From assembly GCF_001411555.2 (NCBI RefSeq), contig NW_023361643.1, positions 62,001-126,000 of the forward strand: a DNA stretch of 64,000 nt, written 5' to 3'. The DNA is from Juglans regia. Taxonomy: Eukaryota > Streptophyta > Magnoliopsida > Fagales > Juglandaceae. Positions 54,142 through 64,000 of the stretch are shown piece by piece (within the stretch, counting starts at the first letter, position 1; every line of letters begins with the position of its first letter). The translations under genes and the position numbers were made by a program. The notes under the pieces were generated by a model, which was not told where the DNA came from, made no database searches, and saw only the letters and a list, made by a program, of their open reading frames with translations.

Positions 54142-54252
54142 GTCGACACCATGACGTGATCCTTGACTGTAGAGCCTGGTTAACAAAGAACCCCACATCA
54201 ACATCAGGATCCTCGTTGAGTTTGACCACACAGGAACGAATTATCTTCTCGA
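54142..54252 (-). pseudogene. PP2A scaffold subunit A last-exon fragment, copy 3
   Basis: The minus strand reads EKIIRSCVVKLNEDPDVDVG, FFVNQALQS, then a 1-base deletion before the SDHVM-like end. It keeps the Leu-Gln that copy 1 has lost. The MITE separates it from copy 2. Confidence 0.75.
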
Positions 54253-54656
54253 GTAAGGATTGAATATAACCTATGTGTTGGGACAATTACTTTCTGGCAT
54301 CCTTCAATGTTATAGGGATACGTATTTCATATTGTTTTTATATGTGAAAATAGAGCTATTTTCATACTTAACTCAAAAATTTGTAATAAAAGACCAATAA
54401 ACTTCATTATCTAAAAAAAAGAAGAACTCAATTATCATTGTTGATGGCATCACTACAATATATGACCTCTACCTCCTTCGTCATCACAAGGAATGCCAAT
54501 ACAATTTTTAGTACAAACACATCATTTTCATATCGGTTCAATACTTTCTTGCATTCTTTAGGGTTATAGGGATACCTATTACATACTATTTATACTAGTA
54601 AAGCCTACATACTGCATCTACTAGAGAGAATAATTTTGGTAATCTACACCAGTGAA
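54253..54656. other. Intergenic interval with a short duplication
   Basis: Segments near 54,290 and 54,540 share the character of CTT(T/G)(C/A)TGGCAT...GTTATAGGGATAC. No gene is supported. Confidence 0.4.
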
Positions 54657-56800
54657 CATTACAAGAAATTTGACTTTTAGGGATGAAATTTTTTAGGGAC
54701 GAATTTCGTCCCTAAAAGTCATTTTTGGAGAGTCTCCAAAAAAGCCTGAGCTACGAAATTCGTTCGAACGGAAAACTATCCATTCGAACAAGATATTTTG
54801 TGACGAACAAAATCGTCTCAAAAAAGGAAAACCTTTCGAACTGAACAAAATAGGTTCGAACATGGAATTAATGTCCGTTCGAATAATATATAATTTGTTC
54901 GAATAATAATATTGGCTGGGAAATTAATTTATTTTTCTCGGGGAAAGTTAATAACTGTTCGAACCTAAATTTATTTGTTCGAACGGAAATTTTTTCAATT
55001 AATTTTTTTATTAGTATGGATTTGTGCATATATTTTTTCCATTAAAGTAATAAATATTTTTCCCATTAATTTTTTATCATTTTCAAAATATAAGAATGTG
55101 TATATATTATATATTATGATTTGCAGTGAGTTAAAATATTTATAAATTTATAAATTAATTTTATATAATTAACTTCAAAACTATATAGTGATTTCTTTTA
55201 TGTTAAATTTATATAAATATAACTTTAAAGATAGAATCATTTTTTATATTATCATGAACGGCAAGTAAAATGAAAAAATTAAGCAAAGTAGTAAACAAGA
55301 AAAATTAAAACTATACATTACTTACATCTCAAATATATAATGCTCAATACAACATAAAAAAGAAAAATAATAACTAAAATGATCATTGGGTCCTTAGTAG
55401 ATCAACATCCACTTGCAACATTTTAATAGATATTTCCAGATCCCTAAACTTCTCTATGATGGGCTCAAAGAACTCCACAAACAGAGCTCGTATCTGATCC
55501 AAAGTAGCTCCAGGAGGCTGTCTCTCAATAACAGCAGCACTACTAGAAGCTGAATTTGTGGGAGGATCACTAGGTTGTCTGGTGCAGTCTTCCACAAGTG
55601 TCCCTTGCTCTTGCTGAATGTGAACTTGTTAAGGGGTACCATCTGTGGCGACCTTCGCTCAGTGGCCGACACTGTAACCCCCAATCGGAGTAGGAAGTTA
55701 GATATCAACAGTGCAAATAGTAGACTACATCTACTGGAAAATCATGACTCCGATCGAATGCAGAGGAATAAATACAATGCCAGATCAATGGGATCCTTCC
55801 GTGCTATTTGCAGCAAAAATTTGGCTAGATAGATCCCGAAATCAATCTTGTGTTTTTTCGGATCGATGTTATAGCCAACAATCAAATTAAGCATTATAAA
55901 AAATGCTATACAATCGGCCTATCGGATCACCTTGCTCCCATCATATGGAGGAGCCGATGGGTCTTGAACTAGCTGACGCACCTGATCATCTGTGAGACCA
56001 TCATTAGGTAGATCCTTATCCTCACTACCATCCAAACTAGCATCCGAATCTACATTTGGGGCTAGAGTGGAGGATGAGGTCAGTGTGTCGGAATCAGATG
56101 GTGCAGCCGCTGGTCCCCGTGTAGCCGCTACAGGATATGCGTCGGCCACTCACGAGATGTCAAGGAACTCAGCAATAAGGCGAGGAGAGAAATTAATACC
56201 CACTCCCCAGACTGATAGGGTGTAGAACAGAGCATCAGCGCTAAGTTCTCCCATGGCATGGTAGAACTCACCGACCATCTCTGTATATGCAGCCCCTAGT
56301 TGCTCACAAATCAATATCCATCTCCGCTTGGTGAAGATGGACTGTATGCTCTATCCCTCCCATGAAAGATCGAAGAAGTCAGACAAAATAACTGGACGCT
56401 CGATAAGTATGGGCCTCATCTCCTGAGCATGAGTTGCTCCACTACTTTGGCTAGGCTGATTTCTAGCACGTTTTGTTATGCTGGATGCCATTGATATACT
56501 GTTTAACCGTAAGGAAAGTAAGAATATAATTAACCAAAATATTTAAATTATATTATTGAAGAATTATAGTATATTGAAATGAATTGAAATAATTCGTTCA
56601 AACGTAACATATTCTGTTCGAACCAGTCAAATCTATTCGAATGGACTGTTCTGTTTATTTGAACTGAAAAAATTTGTTAATTCGAACGAATTTATGTTAA
56701 TCGAACAGAATAATGATGTTTGGCAACTAAGCATTCAAACGGACTATAGTTAGCTCGAACGGGAAGAAGCCAAACAGCCATAGCTGAGTCGACTCAGCCC
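54657..56800 (-). mobile_element. CACTA-like element (third), left end and PF20167 gene; right end not found
   Basis: The left tip CATTACAAGAAATTTGACTT is a CACTACAAGAAA-type end with one change, followed by a GGGACGAATTTCGTCCC palindrome. TTCGAACG-type subterminal repeats occur at 54,765-54,990 and again at 56,590-56,770, flanking a PF20167-type gene. I could not find the opposite tip, so 56,800 is only the last subterminal motif. Confidence 0.55.
55383..56491 (-). pseudogene. PF20167-type plant transposon protein (Transposase_32-like), broken
   Basis: From the ATG at 56,491: MASSITKRARNQPSQSSG, RPVILSDFFDLSWEG, stop, IFTKRRWILICEQLG, YTEMVGEFYHAMGELSADAL, FYTLSVWGVGINFSPRLIAE, FLDIS, stop. 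Then an acidic linker (SEDKDLPNDGLTDDQVRQLV), stop, LNLIVGYNIDPKKHKIDFGI, KDPIDLALYLFLCIR, stop, GVTVSATERRSPQMVPLNK. After a frameshift near 55,590 comes a coiled-coil tail (ALFVEFFEPIIEKFRDLEIS) ending at 55,383. The block order fits the family. At least four stops and one frameshift make it a pseudogene. The role of this protein in CACTA elements is not known to me. Confidence 0.75.
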
Positions 56801-56840
56801 CGAATTGAAAAACTTCCTATCTAGATGTTATCCATTGTTT

Positions 56841-56890
56841 TAATCGGTAGAAATGATTAAGGAGTAAAGCCCAATCATTTCTACCGATTA
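56841..56890. repeat. Perfect 18-bp inverted repeat
   Basis: TAATCGGTAGAAATGATT (56,841-56,858) and its exact reverse complement (56,873-56,890), with a 14-base loop. Confidence 0.85.
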
Positions 56891-57027
56891 TTTTGATGTT
56901 ATTTCTACGGAATACACCAAAATGGGTGGTTTCAGATTCGAAATCCATACCCCCCAAACATAAACCATTTGTGCAAAAAACTAAACAATAGAGGTAGAGA
57001 GTCGACCCATACCTCTTAGAAGTTTTG

Positions 57028-57295
57028 ATAATTATACAAGTTAATATAGTTAATATATATATAGTAGCTATTAGTTATATAGGTACTACAATATAAGTTA
57101 TATATATAGTTACTATATAGCTATATCTATTATAAGTTATGATAACTATACAAGTTAATATAACTAATATAAATATAGATATAGTAATTATTAGTTATAT
57201 AGCTACTATAGTATAAGTATTATATATAGTTACTATATAGTTATAGCTATTAGTTTTATAGGTACTACAGTATAAGTATTATAAGTTATGATAAC
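57028..57295. repeat. A/T-rich tandem repeats (~110-150 bp units)
   Basis: GATAA(T/C)TATACAAGTTAATA recurs at about 57,029 and 57,140, and GATAACTATACA at 57,290. Between them are TATAGTTACTATATAG and TTATATAGGTACTA blocks. Confidence 0.75.
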
Positions 57296-57301
57296 TATAC
57301 A

Positions 57302-58145
57302 CACTACATGGGACAACATTTTTACCAGCGATACATTTTCGCTGGTAAAACCCATGATTATGCCGCCTTACCCCTATACCACCGATTTTAATATCACTGG
57401 AATTTCGCCGATATTAAAGCCCCACATTAGATCTACTCCAACGGAAACCAAAATTTGCCGTTATTGCATTTTTTTCCCATCGAATTTCTTTCGCCGCATA
57501 TAGCTCATATAATCGCCGCAATTTGAAGAGACGACGCTGCCATTAATCGTTGGGAAAAAATCATTCCAGCGATCTCTTTCTGTCGCCAAAAATTGAAATA
57601 TCGCCGGTAATTTCCTTTAGCTGCGATTTTAATAAATCGCCGCTAGAGAATTAACGGTTTTGAAATGCCAGTTCCAGCGATAAAAGTTCGCTGTGAATTA
57701 CCCTTTCCCTTTGAGATCATTTTGCTGCGATTTCTAACTCGCTGGTATTGATCTTTCTGCAGCGATATTAACATCGCTGGGATTGAGTTGTTCGTTTGGA
57801 AACCCTTTCGCCGCGCTTCTAAAACCGCTGCGAAAATTAAAATTACGGCGATTCTAATATTGCCGGTAAATTAGAATTTCGTTAGAAACTTTGTTTGCGG
57901 TGATCCAATAATCGCTGGCAAATGATTTGTTCCTTAAGTGGACTCAGTTCTAGCGATCATAAAGACGCCGTAAGAGATCGTTTCCTTTTGTAAATTGACT
58001 AGCGGCGATAAATAAATCGCTGGTATTGAAATCTTAGCAGCGATTTGAAGATCGTTGGTAGTGGCCCCTTACGTCTGCTTAACGAAATTACAGGTGAAAA
58101 AATTCGCCGCTATTGACCTTAAAATCGCCGGGAAAACTCAATTCA
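57302..58145. mobile_element. CACTA-like terminal region (fourth), subterminal repeats GCGAT/ATCGC
   Basis: Starts CACTACATGGGACAAC, followed by about 40 short motifs such as CAGCGATTT, AATCGCCG and GCTGGTA over 840 bp in both orientations. This is the architecture of a CACTA end. No transposase follows, and the opposite tip was not found. A small piece with the same motifs occurs at 60,760-60,945. Confidence 0.6.
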
Positions 58146-59723
58146 GTTAAAACCATTTGAGCTCATTTTCTTACTAGGCCTGGTTTTTGGTTGTTCCTAA
58201 ATGCAATATTCAACCGACTTCTGCTGTATTCATTCAAGTATTCAACCAACAACTCATGCAAGTAATAAATACTCATCCAAAATCATATGTATTTATACAC
58301 TAGGGTGGTGTATTATATTCTCATATCAAGTACAAATTGGGCTACATCTAGTATAATAAATAACCATGACGGTCATAACAAATTGTTGCACTAGACTATC
58401 CACCCCAATTTCCACTACCAAGTTCCACAACTCTATTTAAGTGGGACCGTTCATCGGCATTAGCACCCAACAACCAAGCATATCGTCTTCATACAGAGAT
58501 TACGCATTATATGGCTCTTACCTACCTTGGCATGTTTGCTGTCTGCATTTTAGCCCTCAAAATCAAGTCAAGCAAAAGCCCCATAACTAAATTGATGGAA
58601 ACTTGATGTGTAAGAAGAGGCTTATGAAGGTTTATGTTAGTAGGATGGGATGAGCTGATGGGAGGCACTTGTTGAAGGCAAAAGGGGCATACTTAGTATG
58701 GTCCTGGAATAAGAGCAGTAAAAAAAATTGTATGATGAATAGCTTTAGAAAGCAATCTCGGAAAAACAGTGCTTGTATATATTTATTTATTTTTTCCACC
58801 CTGGCAGGAAAAGAGAGAAGGACAGAGTTGGGTTGGTGGGCACGCATGGCCAATAATAAATGACTAAATATCCCGAGCAACTATGCAAATGTACCAAAGA
58901 AGTTTAAGTGTTCAGAAATTTTAATGAAGCACCAATGAAGAACCCAAGTTCACAATATTTTAACTCCATTAAGGTACTTCTTGGATGCATTTTATGGTTG
59001 CAACTTAAATAAAGAACCCAAAATCTATAGTAACTACACTAAGAACTGCACCAACACTAATCCCAGACTTGTTGAAAGGGAAAAAACAGAGTTGAGCAAG
59101 ATCATTGAACTTAACAATATATATAGTAAAGTAAAAAAAAAAGAGACTTTTGGCAGGGAGCATTCACCAAAAGTTTTAAGGTAGGAATTATTAAAGTTGA
59201 AACAAAAGTTGTCAACCAATTTTCAAAGGAATTTGCTGTCCTTAAGTAATCACTATATATAGTGTGATTCCAATGAGTATGAAGCTCATGGGCTTGATTA
59301 TTTAGTCATAAGAAACCTGGAAATTTGATATCAGAAGCAAGCACACCATAAGAAACCTAATCTATCACATGCATAATGTCTGATACAAGGAAATATAACC
59401 AAAAGACAAAAAATTTTATATAGACATGCCAAAACTTTTGTTTTCCAATTATCAACAAAAAGAAAAATTTCCTTCCATCAAGAAAGATAACCCAATCCAT
59501 CATCACTTCTTACTAAGTTCATGTCCTTAGTTAAGATTTTCTTTGCATCCATATCTTAATAGTTATTTGAAAGAGAAAAAGATAAAAAGATTGATTTCAG
59601 CCGCAAAAGAAAAATGGTAGCTTACATCCTATTAAGATTTTAATGGATACACGAGAAATATGATGAGTTCGACAGCTTACAATATATTCAAATTTTAGTG
59701 CATGCCACACGCACACACAAATT
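58146..59723. other. Intergenic or element interior, no supported gene
   Basis: A/T-rich, with a TATA-like CTCTATTTAAGTGGG at 58,431-58,445. The few open frames (for example around 58,670-58,860) match nothing I know. Confidence 0.4.
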
Positions 59724-60745
59724 CCTAGCAACAACACTTAATCAGTTTGTGTTATATGGAGTACCAGTACTAAACAACACACCAATTCAGTATGTACCTT
59801 TAGGGTATAGAGCCATATTTATAATAAAATCCTGTCAATTATAAATACAAAGCACTTTCCTTACCTCCCATTCACTTAGGGTTAATCAACTACAAAGCAC
59901 AACCTCCCTCTCATTTAACTTCTCTCCATACTTAGCACTAAGTGAAAACTTTAAAAATCCTCATTTCAAGAATTCGAAAGGAATTAATGAAAATGACTAA
60001 TAGCATGCTTGCTGTCCAATAAAGGCCATTGAGTTTTCTACATGAAAGATATATGAAGATCGTGGATTAAGAATGTACAAATGATAGGAATTGACTTAGA
60101 AATGGAAGAGAACAAGGAAGTATAAAAAATCTGGCAATTTCACCATTAAAATGGCATTTGACAGCTTTTTAGTAACTTGTTGGAACCAAATTAAATGAAG
60201 AACTAAAGCTTACAAGATGGCTGGTTTTTGCCCCTTGTTTGCAATAGTTTTTCATAGAAACAAATAACTTTGGTTGAGCAAAAGATGCAAATGAGTAATG
60301 GGGATGAAATGGACTGGTTGAAGAAGCAAAACTGAGTGCATAGCAGAATTTTCTGCACTACCATGGACAGCCAGCAGCTTTAGTACATTCATGCTCAACG
60401 GAAACATCCCTCATTTAACCACAATCTCAACTACACAACCCAAGCATACTAGATTTGAAGAAAACCTGAGAATTCACATCATTTTTGTGTGAAAGCATAG
60501 CATAAACAGCAAGAGTAGCTCTCAGCACCAAGGCAGAAAATTCTAATCGAACCTACCCCCTTGAATAAAATCCTTGGTTGCTTACAATGCCTATTATCTT
60601 GAAGAAAAGTGTTAAAAATAATACATTCTCATGTTGCACTAGTTTAACACATAGTCATAAAGGGATAAAGATAGTCAAAACATGATTGAAACTCAATATT
60701 TAAAACATAAGATCTTCTCAATATTTAAAAAAGTAGAAATAAATA
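59724..60745 (+). repeat. ~1-kb direct duplication, copy 1
   Basis: Matches 60,973-62,036 along its whole length (blocks GTTATATGGAGTACCA, AGAGCCATATTTATAATAAA, CTCATTTCAAG, AAATGGACTGGTTGAAGAAG, GACAGC(C/T)AGCAGCTTT). Noncoding. Confidence 0.9.
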
Positions 60746-60759
60746 AGCACATATAGACC

Positions 60760-60945
60760 GGCCCGGTGTTTTCGACGTTAAAATCCATTAAATTGCTGCA
60801 AAAAATAAATATGGACCAGCCCGGTGTTTTTATGAAGATTGGATTTTAAAACGTGCGACGAATTATTAATCGCTGGCAATGATCTCATGTTGCGGCGATT
60901 TCTTTTGCAGCAGACATAAAATCGCTGGGAAAGGAACTGGCACAC
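60760..60945. repeat. CACTA-like subterminal fragment between the duplicates
   Basis: Two GACC(G/A)GCCCGGTGTTTT copies (starts about 60,758 and 60,814) precede ATCGCTGGCAATG, GCGGCGATTTC and AAAATCGCTGGGAAA, the motifs of the block at 57,302-58,145. Confidence 0.6.
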
Positions 60946-60972
60946 ACCTCTAACCTCACCTTCAAGTCACTC

Positions 60973-62036
60973 TACTAGCAACCAAGTTAAATGAGTTTGT
61001 GTTATATGGAGTACCATTACATGACAACACACCAATTCAGTATGTACCTTTCATGTATAGAGCCATATTTATAATAAAATCCTGTCAAATACAATAAATA
61101 CAAAGCACTTCCCTTACCTCCTCTTCACTTAGCGAAAATTAACTGCAAAGCACAACCTCAACCCATTTAACTTCTCTCCATACTTAGCACTAAGCCAAAA
61201 CTATAAAACTCCTCATTTCAAGCATTCTAAAGGAATTCATGAAAATGACTAATAGCATGCTTGTTGTCCAATAAAGGCCATTGATCTTTCACACATGAAA
61301 GATATATGAATATCGTGGGTTAAGAATGTACAAATGATAGGAATTGACTTAGAAATGGAAGAGAGCAAGGAAGTATAAAAAATCTGGAAATTTCACTATT
61401 GAAATGGCATTTGACAACTTGTTAGTAACTTGTTGGAACCAAAATTAAATGAACTAATAAAGCTCACAAGATGGCTGGTTTTTGTCCCTTATTTTCAATC
61501 TTTGGATACAAACAAATAACTTTGTTTGAGCAAAAGATGCAAATAAAAAATGGGGATGAAATGGACTGGTTGAAGAAGCAAAACAGAATGCAGTGCCGAA
61601 TTTTCTGCACTGCCATGGACAGCTAGCAGCTTTGGTACATTCATGCTCTTAAACATCCCTCATTTAACCACAATCTGAACTACATATCCCAAGCATACTA
61701 GATTTGAAGAAAACCTAAGAATTCACATCATTTTTGTTTGAAAGCATAGCAAAAACAGCAAGAGTAGCTCTCGACAAACCAGGAAATTCTAATTTCCCTA
61801 CTAGTTTGAATAAATCCTCGGCTACTTACTTAGGGTATTATCTTGAAGAAAAGTGTTAAAAATAATACATTCTCATCTCCACTAGTTTAACACATAGTCA
61901 TAAAGGGTTAAACATAGTCAAAAACATGATTCAAACCACTGTATTTAAAACAGAAGATCTTCTCAATAACCTGCATATATATATGATAAGCAACTAGTTT
62001 TAGGCCAGTTAATTGTCTTGTTGAAAAAAGTAGAAG
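60973..62036 (+). repeat. ~1-kb direct duplication, copy 2
   Basis: Second copy. It differs by scattered substitutions and has about 50 extra bases (ATAACCTGCATATATATATG...) near its end, before the shared AAAAAAGTAGAA. Confidence 0.9.
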
Positions 62037-64000
62037 TCAGATACCAACTACTGCAAGCTGTGTCTCTACACCTAATTCCAATTTAAAGGTTATTGAAGAA
62101 TAGGTATTTATTACTTTATTGCACCTTAGTATATTGATATGAACTGTTTCAATATAGTTGGTGTGAAGCTGTTTCATGCATGGTAAAGGACCTTTTTCTT
62201 GTAGTGAAGCTGCTACTTAAAATGTAATCAATACAGTGGCTTTCAAGGAAGCTACTTAAAATGTGTCACATAATTTGGTGGGACAAAGCATGAAAAATTA
62301 ACAATAAAGAGTAGCATTGCTTTTTATTCAATTTATATTATGAACAATCAAAATATTGTTATGTGCACCACCAGTTAAGTGTACCTCTCTCAATATTGCA
62401 TCACATCTAGTACTACCTAAATGAAGAAGCCCGCAAGAAAAAAATGATTGATGAGAGAAAGACAGAGGCAACAAAAAAAGGAGAGAGAGAGAGAGAGAGA
62501 CTTTATTCATGATGAAAATCCATCTTTGAGACTTTGTGACAGTTTTAAGGCACAAAAGAGTTACATTTCATTAAAATAAGCTTATAATCCTCCATTTTAG
62601 CCCATTAATTGTGGGTAGAAGCACATTTATCATCAAGGATCTAGGTCTTTTTTGCATTTCACGATCTCAATTAATAAGAGAAATATAGATAAATATTATG
62701 GGTATTAAAGATTGTATATTTATCCTAATCCTACTTAAAATGTTTATATGGGTAGTAATAATATAAGTTGAATGATCCTGTCACTTAAAATTGATCTCAA
62801 ATTCAGCTTAAAATGAAAGTCAACATGATCAAGTTGGACAATTCATTTCCTAGCCAGCTTCTTGAAGTTAGTTATTTATTACATTATTGCACTACCAATA
62901 TTCATATGAACTGTTTCAACCTATTTAACTAGGAACTTCTACTTCTTTACACCAATTATCAATTAAACAGCTTGCATTAAGTAATCATGTTGAGCACAAA
63001 GATCTAGTAGCTAGTTCTAAACCTAATTAATTAAGTCTTGAATATTTTAGCTAGTATAGTCTAATGGGTAGAATGCATGCATGCAAACAGAAAGAAGAAT
63101 TGGAAGAAAAACAATGAAATTCAGCCAAATTTCTAAATCAATCTTCCCTAACTGCGGCCTTAACTAGAAGCAAAGGATATTCATAAGGTTCATCATGAAT
63201 CAATGTCAATATTACTTTCTGCAAGAAAAGTTCCACACTTGTATGCTTTCTGAACTAGGGAATTGTTCACAAGGCATTATTTCTATTTCTGATAGTTATA
63301 GATGATCAATATATCATACAAAACTGAGAGGGATGGATCTAACTATTTGTATATATCAAAAACAAAAAATCTAATGGGTTTTCAAAAAAGGCATTTATTC
63401 TTTATGGATACCAAAGAAAGAGTTAACGTACAATAATTCATGATCTGCAAAACAATTCCAACAAAACACAATGAAATGCACATTCAAACAATGCAACATT
63501 ATTCACAGAAATCTTCTAATTACATATTAGAAGCTACTTGTAAAGGGCCATAAACGCTGCAACAGAAAAGGCTCTGTTTTTGCAAGAATAGCACCCACGA
63601 ATCGCTGCATTATAGTAATATCCACAGCTTAGACCACCACGTACGCATAAGGCAGATATACAAAAATTAAACCTCAAGGAAGAACATGGGAATCAGATTG
63701 ACAGTGACAAAAAATTATTGTAGAAACAAACAAAAAACCTATGAAGCACTGCAAGAAATTTGGGAAGGTTACTCTGATAGAAAAATTAGACCCCAAAAAT
63801 ATACCTGAAAGGGAATTTATTCCCTACAAATTAGCCTCGATCGTTTGCAAAATTGATGCCCAAAAACTTAGTTCCCAGCCAAATATGGAGGCACTATTTC
63901 CCAATCTAATTCAAGGGGCAGGAAACGACTCGAAATATTGAAGCGATACCGTCGGGGAAGTCAGAAATCAGCATGTAAATTGGGGTACGAGGAACTTTAA
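62037..64000. other. A/T-rich interval, no supported gene
   Basis: It includes a GA microsatellite (62,481-62,501). Around 63,540-63,960 the base composition is slightly more balanced and a 66-codon frame (MKHCKKFGKVTLIEKLDP...) is open at 63,741. I recognise no family and would not call a gene on that alone. Confidence 0.4.
62481..62501. repeat. (GA)n microsatellite
   Basis: About ten GA units in a row. Confidence 0.95.

Noticed and set aside
58632..58880. Minus-strand 82-codon frame with a hydrophobic stretch
   Set aside because: Overlaps a plus-strand frame of equal length, has A/T-driven composition and no family match.
63540..64000. Possible gene start or exon near the right edge (66-codon frame at 63,741)
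   Set aside because: No recognisable protein, no supporting splice or promoter signals that I can defend, and the window ends here.

Overview
This is a plant nuclear window made almost entirely of transposable elements (TEs). Introns are spliced with GT/AG signals. Ty1/copia, Ty3/gypsy chromovirus, L1-type LINE, hAT and CACTA families are all present, and there are Tourist-like MITEs with TAA target duplications. The MITE fragment near 5.4 kb and the one at 53,977-54,138 resemble MITEs I associate with Fagales (walnut/hickory family). That assignment rests on memory and is only an inference.

Layout. 1-1,975: the 5' part of a hAT element on the minus strand, with the N-terminus of a ZMYM1-like transposase relative. 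2.25-3.4 kb: two gypsy fragments in opposite orientations, fused. 4.4-5.3 kb: the last exons of a PP2A scaffold-subunit pseudogene. 6.2-11.4 kb: a non-autonomous LTR element (gag-like remnant, no pol) whose two LTRs share a core but have different ends. 12.1-21.2 kb: a small four-exon host gene on the minus strand. Its first exon is split by a Ty1/copia element (12,833-20,912), and that element's gag is in turn split by a 2.95-kb solo LTR (17,197-20,149).

21.4-41.5 kb: a 20-kb CACTA element with ATT target duplications, inserted about 90 bp upstream of that gene's TATA box. It contains a 5'-truncated chromovirus (23.7-27.2 kb) and a second CACTA (about 27.4-37.9 kb) carrying TNP2/DUF4218/DUF4216 and Transposase_24-like genes plus an unidentified gene fragment. 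41.5-53.2 kb: direct repeats of the host gene's upstream region. One is interrupted by the CACTA, one by a LINE (42.1-47.6 kb) and one by a hAT (48.6-53.2 kb). 53.8-54.3 kb: two more PP2A-A exon copies flanking a MITE. 54.7-58.1 kb: parts of two further CACTA-like elements. 59.7-62.0 kb: a direct duplication of about 1 kb. The remainder shows no gene I can support.

Function. The only non-TE gene whose structure can be read fully is the four-exon gene at 12.1-21.2 kb. Its splice sites and frame are intact apart from the inserted element, so the allele seen here is probably disrupted. All long TE genes carry stops, frameshifts or lost catalytic residues. Several stops are TGA at places where the family usually has Arg, as expected from decay of methylated CGA codons. 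Family names are from recognition of motifs, not from database searches.
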